From an uncultured Algibacter sp. (GTDB lineage: Bacteria; Bacteroidota; Bacteroidia; Flavobacteriales; Flavobacteriaceae): a stretch of 64,000 bases of DNA. Position 1 is the first letter of the stretch. Each line of letters opens with the position of its first letter. The notes under the pieces are model-generated. The model was not told where the DNA came from, searched no databases, and was given only the letters and a program-made list of their open reading frames with translations. The translations under genes and the position numbers were made by a program. The DNA lies in contig NZ_CANKXG010000008.1 in the NCBI RefSeq assembly GCF_947487575.1, positions 62,001 through 126,000 on the forward strand, read 5' to 3'. Below are positions 37,132 to 46,981 of this stretch, piece after piece.

Positions 37132-37761
37132 TTATTTACTTAAGTTTGTTTCAATTCCTTCTAAAGCTCCTTCTAAAAGCACTACTTGATTTGCATTTAA
37201 AATCTTGTAAGTGCTTAATTCTGATGAAGTTATAACTTCTGAGCTTTTTAAATTGCGCGATGACAAATATACGTTATTATTTGACCCACCCAACACAAAG
37301 AGAGTTTTTTTGTTTTCAAGCTCTAAAGCCTTTAAAACTGCTGTAAAATTCTTAGTCTTTACAGTGTCAAAATTAAAATCTTCTAAAACTGTAATTGACT
37401 TCTCTCCTGCTTTGATACTTAAGGCAGATTTACGTGCTAAACGCTTTAAGTTTTTATTAAGTTTGAAGCTGTAATTTCTTGGTCTTGGACCGAACATACG
37501 ACCACCACCTTTAAATACACCAGACTTAATACTACCTGCTCTTGCTGTACCAGTTCCTTTTTGCTTTTTAATCTTACGTGTACTACCAGCAATCTCAGCT
37601 CTTTCTTTCGATTTGTGAGTTCCCTGACGTTGGTTTGCTAAATATTGTTTAACATCCAAGTATACTGCGTGATTATTAGGCTCAATAGCAAACACATCTT
37701 TAGAAAGGTCTGCCTTTCTACCTGTGTCTTTTCCGTTTATATCTAAAACTGCTACTTTCAT
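37132..37761 (-). CDS. rplD: 50S ribosomal protein L4
   Basis: L4 reaches into the exit tunnel and in enterobacteria represses the S10 operon. The 209-aa product has NQRQGTHKSKERAEIAGSTRKIKKQKGTGTARAGS in pieces, the extended loop, and GGRMFGPRPRNYSFKLNKN. Its start overlaps the rplC stop by one base (TAATG), indicating coupled translation. Confidence 0.98.
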   Translation of the reverse strand: MKVAVLDINGKDTGRKADLSKDVFAIEPNNHAVYLDVKQYLANQRQGTHKSKERAEIAGSTRKIKKQKGTGTARAGSIKSGVFKGGGRMFGPRPRNYSFKLNKNLKRLARKSALSIKAGEKSITVLEDFNFDTVKTKNFTAVLKALELENKKTLFVLGGSNNNVYLSSRNLKSSEVITSSELSTYKILNANQVVLLEGALEGIETNLSK

Positions 37762-38378
37762 TATTTTCTAATAATTACATAAGCGTTTTTGTGACCAGGA
37801 ACACATCCTTTAACCACAAGTAGATTCTTTTCAGCAACTACTTTTAAAACTCTTAAATTTTGAACTTTAACTGTGTCTCCACCCATTCTTCCTGCCATTT
37901 TCATGCCTTTAAAAACACGAGCAGGGTAAGATGCAGCTCCAATAGATCCTGGCGCTCTTAAACGGTTATGCTGACCGTGAGTAGCTTGACCTACACCACC
38001 GAAACCATGACGTTTTACAACACCTTGAAATCCTTTACCTTTAGATGTTCCTGCTACATCAACAAATTCACCTTCAGTGAAATGTTCAACAGTGATTGCA
38101 TCTCCTAATTTGTACTCCGCATCAAAACCTTTGAATTCAACAACTTTGCGTTTTACAGAAGTACCCGCTTTTTTAGCATGACCTAAGTCTGCTTTAGTAG
38201 CGCTTTTTTCTGTCGCGTCATCGAAACCTAATTGAACAGCTGAATAGCCGTCAACATCTTCAGTTCTGACTTGGGTAACTACGCATGGTCCAGCTTCGAT
38301 TACAGTACAAGGAATATTTTTCCCGTTTTCATCAAAGATGCTGGTCATACCGATTTTTTTTCCAATTAACCCAGACAT
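37761..38378 (-). CDS. rplC: 50S ribosomal protein L3
   Basis: L3 binds early to 23S rRNA and approaches the peptidyl-transferase centre. The 205-aa product starts [20 protein letters not shown] and has the signature [22 protein letters not shown], then [34 protein letters not shown] in pieces. It is 122 bp after rpsJ, across a strong hairpin. Confidence 0.98.
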   Translation of the reverse strand: MSGLIGKKIGMTSIFDENGKNIPCTVIEAGPCVVTQVRTEDVDGYSAVQLGFDDATEKSATKADLGHAKKAGTSVKRKVVEFKGFDAEYKLGDAITVEHFTEGEFVDVAGTSKGKGFQGVVKRHGFGGVGQATHGQHNRLRAPGSIGAASYPARVFKGMKMAGRMGGDTVKVQNLRVLKVVAEKNLLVVKGCVPGHKNAYVIIRK

Positions 38379-38413
38379 AATTATTTATTTAATTTATTAC
38401 TATTTGTTATTAA

Positions 38414-38448
38414 AATTCAAGGCTGAAAATACGTTTCAGCCTTGAATT
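38414..38448 (-). terminator. Perfect 15-bp hairpin between rpsJ and rplC
   Basis: AATTCAAGGCTGAAA pairs perfectly with TTTCAGCCTTGAATT around a five-base loop. Only four T residues follow on the minus strand. It lies 52 bp past the rpsJ stop, so it may terminate part of the transcripts, attenuate, or act as an RNA processing or regulatory site. Confidence 0.6.
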
Positions 38449-38500
38449 GTATTTTTACCGTTTTTCCTTCGCTCGCAGCTTAGGACATGTAAGTTTATAA

Positions 38501-38806
38501 CTAAACTTTGATTTCTACTTCAACACCACTAGGTAATTCAAGTTTCATTAACGCATCAATTGTTTTTGATGACGACGAGTAAATATCCAATAATCTCTTA
38601 TAAGAGCTTAATTGAAATTGTTCTCTTGATTTCTTGTTTACGTGTGGAGAACGTAATACAGTGAAAATTTTCTTATGTGTTGGTAACGGAATTGGTCCAG
38701 TTACAACAGCACCAGTACTTTTTACTGTTTTTACAATCTTTTCAGCAGACTTATCTACTAAGTTGTGATCGTAAGATTTTAATTTTATTCTGATTTTTTG
38801 ACTCAT
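38501..38806 (-). CDS. rpsJ: 30S ribosomal protein S10
   Basis: S10 is part of the 30S head and also the NusE transcription antitermination factor. The 101-aa product starts [20 protein letters not shown] and has the signature [28 protein letters not shown] in pieces. It is 11 bp after fusA, with no tuf in between. Confidence 0.98.
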   Translation of the reverse strand: MSQKIRIKLKSYDHNLVDKSAEKIVKTVKSTGAVVTGPIPLPTHKKIFTVLRSPHVNKKSREQFQLSSYKRLLDIYSSSSKTIDALMKLELPSGVEVEIKV

Positions 38807-38817
38807 TTTCTTAAGAT

Positions 38818-40944
38818 TTACGATTCAACTCCTTTAGCTGCTTTAATTACTTCTTCAGATATATTTGAAGGTGTTTGAGCATAGTGTGAAAATTCCATTG
38901 TTGATGTTGCACGACCAGAAGATAGTGTTCTTAATGTTGTTACATATCCAAACATTTCTGATAATGGCACAGTAGCTTTTACAGTTTTTGCACCTGCTCT
39001 ATCTCCCATGTCACTCACTTGACCTCTTCTTCTATTTAAATCACCTACAATATCACCCATGTTTTCTTCTGGAGTGATAACTTCAAGTTTCATAATAGGC
39101 TCCATAATAACTGCCTTAGCAGCTTTTGCAACGTTTTTAAAACCTAATTTAGCGGCTAATTCGAAAGACAATTGATCAGAATCAACATCGTGGTAAGAAC
39201 CATCCTTTAAAGTAATTTTCATTGCATCCACTTCAAAACCTGCTAATGGTCCATTTACCATTGCCATTTTAAATCCTTTTTCAATTGAAGGAATAAATTC
39301 TTTAGGAACATTACCACCTTTAATTACAGATTCAAACTGAAGTCCAACTTGACCTTCATCTGCAGGTTCAATAGTAAATACGATATCTGCGAATTTACCA
39401 CGACCACCAGATTGTTTTTTATAAACTTCTCTGTGATCCGCCGAAGCTGTAATAGCTTCTTTATACTCAACTTGTGGCTGACCTTGGTTAACCTCAACTT
39501 TGAATTCACGTTTTAAACGATCAACAATTACATCTAAGTGAAGTTCACCCATTCCAGAAATAATAGTCTGTCCTGAAGCCTCATCTGAACGCACTGTAAA
39601 TGTAGGATCTTCTTCAGCTAATTTAGCTAAGCCCATTCCTAATTTATCAACATCTGCTTTAGTTTTAGGCTCAACCGCAATACCAATTACTGGATCAGGG
39701 AAGTCCATTGATTCTAAAACAATAGGATGTTTTTCTGACGAAAGTGTATCTCCTGTTTTAATAGATTTAAATCCAACAGCAGCTCCAATATCTCCAGCTT
39801 CTATAAAATCAATTGCATTTTGCTTGTTAGCATGCATTTGATAGATACGAGAAATACGTTCTTTTTTACCTGAACGGTTATTTAATACATAAGAACCGGC
39901 ATCTAAACGACCAGAATATGCTCTAAAGAAAGCCAAACGACCAACAAAAGGATCGGTAGCAATTTTAAAAGCCAAAGCAGCAAATGGCTCCTTTACATCT
40001 GGCTTACGTAATTCTTCTTGTTCAGTATCTGGATTTACACCTACAATACCTTCTTTATCAGTTGGAGAAGGCAAATAACGACATACAGCATCTAATAAGA
40101 ACTGAACACCTTTGTTTTTAAATGCAGAACCACATATCATTGGGATGATTGCCATATCCATTACAGCAGCTCTAAGTGCAGCATGCACTTCTTCTTCAGT
40201 AATAGAGTCTTCATCTTCCATGAATTTTTCTAAAAGATCCTCATCATAACCTGCTACTTCTTCAATAAGCAATGCACGGTATTTACGAGCCTCTTCTTTT
40301 AATTCTTCAGGAATTTCAATAACATCAAAAGTTGCCCCTTGAGTTTCATCATGCCAAACAATAGCACGGTTTTTTACTAAATCTATGATACCCTTAAAAT
40401 CATCCTCGTCACCAATATTTAAAACGATTGGCACCGCGTTAGATTTTAACATATCTTTTACTTGTTGACAAACACCTAAAAAGTCAGATCCTTGACGATC
40501 CATTTTATTAACGAAACCAATTCTTGGTACTTTGTAGTTATCTGCTAGCCTCCAGTTAGTTTCAGATTGCGGTTCAACACCATCAACCGCACTAAATAAG
40601 AACACTAAACCATCAAGTACACGTAAAGAACGGTTTACTTCAACCGTAAAATCAACGTGACCTGGTGTGTCAATTATATTAAAGTGATATCCTTTAGTAT
40701 CTGGTGTAGGCTCTCCATTTTCAATAGGAAATTTCCATGTACAAGTTGTTGCAGCAGAAGTAATTGTAATACCTCTTTCTTGCTCTTGCTCCATCCAATC
40801 CATTGTTGCAGCACCATCATGTACTTCTCCAATTTTGTGTGAAACACCTGTATAATAAAGTATACGCTCTGTGGTAGTAGTTTTTCCTGCATCAATATGT
40901 GCAGCAATACCTATATTTCTAGTGAATTTTAAATCTCTTGCCAT
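38818..40944 (-). CDS. fusA: Elongation factor G
   Basis: EF-G drives translocation and, with RRF, ribosome recycling. The 708-aa product has GTPase motifs near the N-terminus: [20 protein letters not shown], the switch segment [33 protein letters not shown] in pieces, and [10 protein letters not shown]. Domains II to V follow, with [21 protein letters not shown] in pieces and [21 protein letters not shown] in pieces. It lies between rpsG and rpsJ; the str-operon partner tuf is absent from this locus. Confidence 0.98.
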   Translation of the reverse strand: MARDLKFTRNIGIAAHIDAGKTTTTERILYYTGVSHKIGEVHDGAATMDWMEQEQERGITITSAATTCTWKFPIENGEPTPDTKGYHFNIIDTPGHVDFTVEVNRSLRVLDGLVFLFSAVDGVEPQSETNWRLADNYKVPRIGFVNKMDRQGSDFLGVCQQVKDMLKSNAVPIVLNIGDEDDFKGIIDLVKNRAIVWHDETQGATFDVIEIPEELKEEARKYRALLIEEVAGYDEDLLEKFMEDEDSITEEEVHAALRAAVMDMAIIPMICGSAFKNKGVQFLLDAVCRYLPSPTDKEGIVGVNPDTEQEELRKPDVKEPFAALAFKIATDPFVGRLAFFRAYSGRLDAGSYVLNNRSGKKERISRIYQMHANKQNAIDFIEAGDIGAAVGFKSIKTGDTLSSEKHPIVLESMDFPDPVIGIAVEPKTKADVDKLGMGLAKLAEEDPTFTVRSDEASGQTIISGMGELHLDVIVDRLKREFKVEVNQGQPQVEYKEAITASADHREVYKKQSGGRGKFADIVFTIEPADEGQVGLQFESVIKGGNVPKEFIPSIEKGFKMAMVNGPLAGFEVDAMKITLKDGSYHDVDSDQLSFELAAKLGFKNVAKAAKAVIMEPIMKLEVITPEENMGDIVGDLNRRRGQVSDMGDRAGAKTVKATVPLSEMFGYVTTLRTLSSGRATSTMEFSHYAQTPSNISEEVIKAAKGVES

Positions 40945-40947
40945 GTC

Positions 40948-41424
40948 TTAAAATCTAAAGTGAGAGAATGCTTTGTTTGCCTCTGCCATTTTATGAGTAT
41001 CAACTCTTTTCTTAACGGCTGCCCCTTCTTCTTTAGCTGCTGCTAAAACCTCAGACGCTAAACGCAATGCCATAGATTTTTCGTTTCTTTTACGAGCATA
41101 GCTAATTAGCCATTTCATAGCTGTTGAAACTTTACGGTCTGGACGAATTTGCATTGGAATTTGGAATGTTGCACCACCAACACGACGACTACGTACTTCT
41201 ACGTGTGGCATAACGTTAGATAAAGCATCTTTCCAAATCTCTAAACCTGTTTTTTCTTCGTCTGTTTTTTTCGAGTCTACAATATCAATAGCATCGTAGA
41301 ATACTTTAAAAGCCACCGATTTCTTTCCATCCCACATCATCATATTAACGAAACGCGTTACTAACTGGTCGTTAAATTTTGGGTCTGGTAAAAGCGGTCT
41401 CTTTTTTGCTGCTCTTTTTCTCAT
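40948..41424 (-). CDS. rpsG: 30S ribosomal protein S7
   Basis: S7 nucleates 30S head assembly. The 158-aa product starts [20 protein letters not shown] and has the signature [23 protein letters not shown] in pieces and [19 protein letters not shown]. Confidence 0.98.
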   Translation of the reverse strand: MRKRAAKKRPLLPDPKFNDQLVTRFVNMMMWDGKKSVAFKVFYDAIDIVDSKKTDEEKTGLEIWKDALSNVMPHVEVRSRRVGGATFQIPMQIRPDRKVSTAMKWLISYARKRNEKSMALRLASEVLAAAKEEGAAVKKRVDTHKMAEANKAFSHFRF

Positions 41425-41445
41425 GTCTTCTTCTTAAAGTTTTAA

Positions 41446-41820
41446 TTACTTCTTAGGGCGTTTTGCACCATACTTAGATCTACGTTGCGTTCTACCTGAA
41501 ACACCTGCTGTGTCTAAAGCACCACGTACAATGTGATATCTAACTCCTGGTAAATCTTTTACCCTTCCACCTCTAACCAATACTATCGAGTGCTCTTGTA
41601 GATTATGTCCTTCACCACCGATGTATGCATTAACCTCGTTTCCGTTTGTTAAACGAACCCTTGCTACCTTACGCATTGCTGAGTTAGGTTTTTTAGGAGT
41701 TGTTGTGTAAACACGAGTACACACACCACGTCTTTGCGGACAAGAATCTAAAGCAGCCGATTTACTCTTCTTGGTTATTTTGGCTCTTCCTTTTCTTACT
41801 AATTGCGAAATTGTTGGCAT
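41446..41820 (-). CDS. rpsL: 30S ribosomal protein S12
   Basis: S12 controls decoding accuracy and is the streptomycin-resistance locus. The 124-aa product starts [20 protein letters not shown] and has [21 protein letters not shown], whose lysine is the classic resistance site (here the sensitive-type Lys), followed by [20 protein letters not shown]. It is the first gene of the supercluster, behind a consensus promoter. Confidence 0.98.
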   Translation of the reverse strand: MPTISQLVRKGRAKITKKSKSAALDSCPQRRGVCTRVYTTTPKKPNSAMRKVARVRLTNGNEVNAYIGGEGHNLQEHSIVLVRGGRVKDLPGVRYHIVRGALDTAGVSGRTQRRSKYGAKRPKK

Positions 41821-41845
41821 ATATAATATATATAAATTTTATTAT

Positions 41846-41859
41846 CCTCTTTTAAGAGG
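41846..41859 (-). other. Leader hairpin of the rpsL transcript
   Basis: CCTCTT-TT-AAGAGG lies just downstream of the predicted -7 element, hence at or near the very 5' end of the transcript. It could stabilise the mRNA or take part in regulation. Confidence 0.4.
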
Positions 41860-41863
41860 GGTG

Positions 41864-41893
41864 CAAATGTAGAAATTAAAATTTAGAATTCAA
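41864..41893 (-). promoter_or_regulatory. Consensus Bacteroidota promoter of the ribosomal supercluster
   Basis: On the minus strand TTG (41891-41893), a 19-bp spacer and TACATTTG (41864-41871) match TTG-N19-TAnnTTTG exactly, 44 bp before the rpsL ATG. This is the strongest housekeeping promoter I found in the window. Confidence 0.8.
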
Positions 41894-41997
41894 ATCCTAA
41901 TTCATTAATTTTTGAGAGTTTTCAAAAATAATAACATTAGGCATATTATAAGCTTAGATTTTCCGTTAGATTTACAGAATATTTAGTAGTTAAAAAC

Positions 41998-43692
41998 GTG
42001 CCAAAAACCTCTTACTTAATTCTTATTATATCTGTATTCTTTTCATTGAATGGGTATTGCCAAAAATTAACCTTAAAAATTGAGGGCAATACCAAATATG
42101 AAATACAAGTAATAGACTCATTAGGGTATTTAAAAACTCATAGTGATTTTTTATCTATTAAATCTGAAATTGATGCATTACAAAAAGCCCTATTTAATTT
42201 AGGCTATATTGAAAATGAAACTAAAAAATTAAAGAAAACGAATGACTCTACTTTCCATTCTCAAATTAAGTTAAAAAGCAAATTCAAGTCCTTATATGTA
42301 TACTACAATAAAAATGATATTGACTTCATAACTTTAAATTCAGTTTCAAAGGAAGTGTATGATGATTATTTTATTCTTAACCTCTCCGAAACTGAGAATG
42401 CTCTGAATATTATTAATTCTGAAATTGCTAAAAAAGGCTTTCCATTTTCTAATTTAAAATTATCGGATTTAAAAACTATTGACACATCCACACTTCAAGC
42501 TCGTTTAATTATAAATTCGTCAAAAAGCAAAAGAATCATTGATAATATAATCTTAAAAGGATATGAAAATTTTCCTCGCTCATATTTAAATAACTTCTTA
42601 AAAATAAAACCTAAACAGGTTTTTGATTTAAATACCATTAAAAATAAGACTGAACAATTAAACAACTTAAATTTTGCAAATGAAATTAAACCTCCTGAAG
42701 TATTATTTTCAAAAGATTCAACAACCTTATATCTGTATCTAGAAAAATCTAAAAGCAATGCATTTGATGGTTTTTTAGGTTTTGGAACTAATGAAGAAAC
42801 AAATAACTTAGAGTTTGACGGTTATTTAAATCTAAATCTAAATAACAATTTAAATTTTGGTGAAGCATTTAGACTTTTATATAAGAGTGATGAAAACGAC
42901 CAAAAAACATTTGAAGCTGATATTTCTTTACCTTATTTATTCAACTCTCCAATAGGTGTAGATTTTCTTTTACGTATTTTCAAAAAAGATTCATCATTCA
43001 CAACAGTAAATCAATCTGCAAAATTGCATTATCAAATAAATGTAAAACACAAATTGTATGCTGGAATTGTTTCCACAGAATCAAATAATTTACTTTCAGA
43101 CAATAGCTTAACTTCAATAGCCGATTACAACACCACTCAATACACTATTGCTTACCAATATTTAAAACCCCAATCTTACAATTTACTTTTTCCTTTTAAT
43201 TCTAAAATTTATTTTGAAACAGGTTTTGGCGAACGAAATAGCTCTAAAAACAAGGAAAAACAATCCCAATTATCTATTGACGCTTTAAAAATATTTAACC
43301 TTAATAAGAAAAATAGTTTTTATATTAGATTAAATGGTTCTAATCTAATTTCTGACACCTACTTTGAAAATGAATTATTAAGATTTGGAGGCATAAACTC
43401 CATAAGAGGTTTTGAAGAAAATAGTCTTTTTGCGACCCTATATAGCTTTATTAATACAGAGTACAGGTTTCAATTGAACAATTCAATCTATATTCATAGC
43501 ATTATTGACGCTGGATATTTCGAAAACAAAATCCAAAAAACTAAAAAGAAACTATTTGGATACGGATTTGGATTTGGAATTATTACAAAGTCAGGGTTAC
43601 TTAAACTCAACTATGCTAACGGCAAAACTGAGAATACCAAATTTAAACTCTCTAATTCTAAAATACATATCAGTTTGACAGCGAATTTCTAG
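41998..43692 (+). CDS. Omp85 (BamA/TamA)-type outer membrane protein
   Basis: The 564-aa product begins with a GTG codon; no upstream ATG is in frame and close. A signal peptide follows (LILIISVFFSLNGYC). Residues about 20-240 look like POTRA-type modules, with ILKGYENFPRSYLNNFLKIKPKQVFDLNTIKNKTEQL in pieces. The rest is a beta barrel. FGGINSIRGFEENSL near residue 465 carries the RGF motif of the Omp85 family. BamA itself is much longer, so this is a shorter family member of unknown client, perhaps for assembling or exporting a surface protein. It diverges from rpsL and lies upstream of the SusC gene. Confidence 0.8.
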   Translation: MPKTSYLILIISVFFSLNGYCQKLTLKIEGNTKYEIQVIDSLGYLKTHSDFLSIKSEIDALQKALFNLGYIENETKKLKKTNDSTFHSQIKLKSKFKSLYVYYNKNDIDFITLNSVSKEVYDDYFILNLSETENALNIINSEIAKKGFPFSNLKLSDLKTIDTSTLQARLIINSSKSKRIIDNIILKGYENFPRSYLNNFLKIKPKQVFDLNTIKNKTEQLNNLNFANEIKPPEVLFSKDSTTLYLYLEKSKSNAFDGFLGFGTNEETNNLEFDGYLNLNLNNNLNFGEAFRLLYKSDENDQKTFEADISLPYLFNSPIGVDFLLRIFKKDSSFTTVNQSAKLHYQINVKHKLYAGIVSTESNNLLSDNSLTSIADYNTTQYTIAYQYLKPQSYNLLFPFNSKIYFETGFGERNSSKNKEKQSQLSIDALKIFNLNKKNSFYIRLNGSNLISDTYFENELLRFGGINSIRGFEENSLFATLYSFINTEYRFQLNNSIYIHSIIDAGYFENKIQKTKKKLFGYGFGFGIITKSGLLKLNYANGKTENTKFKLSNSKIHISLTANF

Positions 43693-43751
43693 CCTCAAAT
43701 TATCATTTTCGTAAAATTTCACCCTTTTTACCAAATTTTAACCATTATTTA

Positions 43752-43782
43752 TTGTTTTATTAAGATAATTTTATGATTTTTG
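43752..43782 (+). promoter_or_regulatory. Weak promoter-like pair upstream of susC-type gene
   Basis: TTG (43752-43754), 20 bp, then GATTTTTG (43775-43782), one mismatch to TAnnTTTG, about 28 bp before the chosen start. It is suggestive only. Confidence 0.35.
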
Positions 43783-43809
43783 GCATTGACTAATTCAAAT
43801 AATTATAAA

Positions 43810-46800
43810 ATGAAAACAAAGTTTAGTGGAATTCTAACGCTATTACTAGCGTTTGTTGTGCAACTAACGTTTGCACAAGAAAAGACAATTTCAGGTACAA
43901 TATCAGATGGTTCTGGTTTACCGTTGCCTGGAGCAACTGTCTTAGTTAAAGGTACTTCATCAGGTACATCTTCAGATTTTGATGGTAACTATTCAATAAA
44001 TGCTAATCAAGGCGATATCCTTGTATTCAGTTTTGTTGGGTATACAACTCAAGAAATCGGTGTTGGTGCCTCCAACACAATCAATATTACTATGGCAGAA
44101 GATGCAGAAGCTCTTGACGAGGTAATTGTTACTGCATTGGGAATTAAGCGTAAGCCTAAAGAACTTGCTTATGCAACCACAATAGTTAACCAAGAAGCCC
44201 TTGTACAAGCGGCACCTGTAGATCCAGTTAGTGCCTTAGTAGGTAAAGCTTCTGGACTTAACATCAACTTTAGTGATAATGGTGTAAAACCTAACTCGAG
44301 TATCAGATTAAGAGCTAGTACATCTTTAACTGGTAACAATGATGCTCTAATTGTTATTGATGGTGTACCACAAGCAAACACTGCTCTTAGTGACATTAAC
44401 CCAAATGACATTGAATCTGTAAATATTCTTAAAGGAGCTTCTTCAGTAACTCTTTATGGTTCTGCAGGAGCAAATGGAGCTTTAATTATTACCACAAAAA
44501 GAGGGAAAAATGATGGCAAAATCAGTATTTCTATTAACTCCGCTGTTACCTTTGAAGAATTAAAGTTCTTTCCTGAAACACAGAGTAAATTTGGTAGCGG
44601 TTCTAGTAATTCATTTAACTATACTCCAGATGAAAATGAAAGTTGGGGACCTAGATACGACGGTACTATTCGTCAAATCGGACCGCAATTAGTTGATGGA
44701 ACTTTTCAAACTGGCAGATATGCTCCTGTTAAAAATGGTCGAGAAAATTTCTTTGAAACCGGAATAACAACTCAAAATTCTATATCTATAAGTGGTGGAG
44801 ATGATAGTTCTACATACTTCTTTTCAGCTCAAAGAATAGATAAAACCGGTATTACACCAGGTGACAAATACAACAGAGATAATTTCAGATTTAATGCCAC
44901 AAAAAAATATGGAAAATTTGAAACTGGAACATCAATATCTTTCTTCCAAGACAAATCTGACGTTGCAGGACCTAGTCCTTCAGATGGCAGTTTTTATAGA
45001 ATTTTACTGAACACACCTGCCCATATAGATTTACAGAGATATAAAAATTGGAGAACAGATCAATTTTCTACACCAGACACATATTTTAATGCCTTCTTTA
45101 AGAACCCTTACCAAATAGTAGATTCTAATAGAGATACCAATAAAACAAATAGATTACAAGCAATTGCTAATTTTAAATATACATTTAGCGATTGGGTATC
45201 TGCATCTTACTCTCTTGGTGGAACTTGGTTTAATAGAGAAACTAAAAACACTCAAGAAGCTTTTGCATATGATACAAACCCTGCTATAGATTATTCAAGA
45301 CCAAGTGATGAGGTAAGTGCAGTTGCTAATGGTGTAGGTAGTAACTTTAGATTAAATTCTGATTTTTTATTCAATATAGAAGGACAATTATCAGATGATT
45401 TCAGCTTGAGAGTTATTTTAGGAACTCACTTGGAAGGGTTTAGAAGTAACCAAATAAATATAGTAGGTAATAATTTATTTACTAATGAGCTTTTTAATGT
45501 AAATGTTAGAACAGGGAATTTAGGATCTAACACCACTAACTTTGCTTCTCCTCAGTCTGATTCTCGAAAAAGGTTATTTTCTTATTTTGGTGATATGACT
45601 CTTGGTTATAAAGATTATTTATTCTTAACGGGAGCATGGAGACAAGATACCTCGTCTACATTACCTGTTGCTAACAACACCTACTCTTATTACACTGGAG
45701 GTTTATCATTTATTGCTACTGATGCTATAGAGGGTTTAAAAGGCGATGTTTTAAACTTTTTAAAATTAAATGTTAGTTATGCTAAAGTTGGTAATGACGC
45801 ACCAATAGGACTAATTAATGAAAACTTCATAGTACCTGTAGGTTTTCCTTTAGGAACCCCTGGGCTTAGACAAACAACAAGAGCAGTAGACCCTAATTTA
45901 AGTCCTGAGTTTTCTTATTCTACTGAAGCAGGTCTTAGAGCAGAATTTTTCAAAAGTAGGGTTATATTGAATGCTAATTATTATTCAGTTACTACTGAAG
46001 ATCAAATTAACAGTATTGGAGCTTCAAGAGCCTCTGGAGCATCTTCATTTGTAACAAATCTAGGAGAAATTGAAAATAGAGGTATAGAGCTTGACTTGAG
46101 CTTTGTTCCTATACAAACTGAAAATTTTAAATGGGATTTAGGATTCAATATGTCAACAAACAAGTCTGAAGTTATAGACTTAGGTGGTCCTGATAGAATT
46201 CAGATTGGTTCTGGTTTCCAAAACACAGCTACTATATTTGCTAAAGTAGGAGATGCTTATCCTTCTTTATTTGCCCCTGGTTATAAAAGAGATGATCAAG
46301 GCCGAATAATTGTTGAAGCGAATGGAAACCCAGAGCCAACTACAGAACTTATTAATTTAGGTAATACAGTACCAGATATTATTGTAGGTATTACTTCAAA
46401 ATTATCATATAAAGGGCTTTCGCTAAGAGCTGTTGCTGATTATAAAACTGGACACGTATTCTATAGTACTGTAGTTGAAGCTCTAGAATTTGCTGGATTA
46501 ACAAAAAATAGTGTATCAACAAATAGACAAGCTTTCATCTTTCCTAATTCTGTTTATGAAACTACTCCAGGATCAGGAGTTTTTGTAGAAAACACAGATA
46601 GACCAACAACTGATGGAACTAGAAATTTCTGGCAAACTTCATATAACGAAATTAAAGAAAACTATGTAGTGGATGCTTCAGCTATTAAAATTCGAGAAAT
46701 TGCTTTAGATTATGCAATTCCTTCTAAATTTTTAGAAAAAACACCTTTTGATGCGATTAATGTTGGCTTAGTTGCTAATAATTTAATTATGTGGAGAGCT

Positions 46801-46971
46801 GCAGAAAATATCTATACAGATCCTGAATTTTCAATTAACTCTGGAGCTGGTTCAAACATAGGTATTGGCAGCACAAACTCTACAGTTAGTAATGGAACAA
46901 CTGGTATTGGGTCTTCTGCCCAAGCACCTCCTTCAGGAACTTATGGGTTTAAAGTTAATTTAAAATTTTAA
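43810..46971 (+). CDS. SusC/RagA-type TonB-dependent transporter
   Basis: The chosen ATG (MKTKFSGILTLLLAFVVQLT, 1053 aa) gives a normal signal peptide; the frame opens 10 codons earlier. After cleavage comes a carboxypeptidase-D-regulatory-like domain (about 25-100) with GSGLPLPGATVLVKGTSSGT. The SusC TonB-box/plug region follows with EALDEVIVTALGIKRKPKEL, and LRASTSLTGNNDALIVIDG. The beta barrel ends GTYGFKVNLKF. It should form the barrel through which a glycan or peptide held by its SusD lipoprotein (10 bp downstream) enters the periplasm. The substrate cannot be inferred from this sequence. Confidence 0.95.
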   Translation: MKTKFSGILTLLLAFVVQLTFAQEKTISGTISDGSGLPLPGATVLVKGTSSGTSSDFDGNYSINANQGDILVFSFVGYTTQEIGVGASNTINITMAEDAEALDEVIVTALGIKRKPKELAYATTIVNQEALVQAAPVDPVSALVGKASGLNINFSDNGVKPNSSIRLRASTSLTGNNDALIVIDGVPQANTALSDINPNDIESVNILKGASSVTLYGSAGANGALIITTKRGKNDGKISISINSAVTFEELKFFPETQSKFGSGSSNSFNYTPDENESWGPRYDGTIRQIGPQLVDGTFQTGRYAPVKNGRENFFETGITTQNSISISGGDDSSTYFFSAQRIDKTGITPGDKYNRDNFRFNATKKYGKFETGTSISFFQDKSDVAGPSPSDGSFYRILLNTPAHIDLQRYKNWRTDQFSTPDTYFNAFFKNPYQIVDSNRDTNKTNRLQAIANFKYTFSDWVSASYSLGGTWFNRETKNTQEAFAYDTNPAIDYSRPSDEVSAVANGVGSNFRLNSDFLFNIEGQLSDDFSLRVILGTHLEGFRSNQINIVGNNLFTNELFNVNVRTGNLGSNTTNFASPQSDSRKRLFSYFGDMTLGYKDYLFLTGAWRQDTSSTLPVANNTYSYYTGGLSFIATDAIEGLKGDVLNFLKLNVSYAKVGNDAPIGLINENFIVPVGFPLGTPGLRQTTRAVDPNLSPEFSYSTEAGLRAEFFKSRVILNANYYSVTTEDQINSIGASRASGASSFVTNLGEIENRGIELDLSFVPIQTENFKWDLGFNMSTNKSEVIDLGGPDRIQIGSGFQNTATIFAKVGDAYPSLFAPGYKRDDQGRIIVEANGNPEPTTELINLGNTVPDIIVGITSKLSYKGLSLRAVADYKTGHVFYSTVVEALEFAGLTKNSVSTNRQAFIFPNSVYETTPGSGVFVENTDRPTTDGTRNFWQTSYNEIKENYVVDASAIKIREIALDYAIPSKFLEKTPFDAINVGLVANNLIMWRAAENIYTDPEFSINSGAGSNIGIGSTNSTVSNGTTGIGSSAQAPPSGTYGFKVNLKF

Positions 46972-46981
46972 AAAAATAAAA

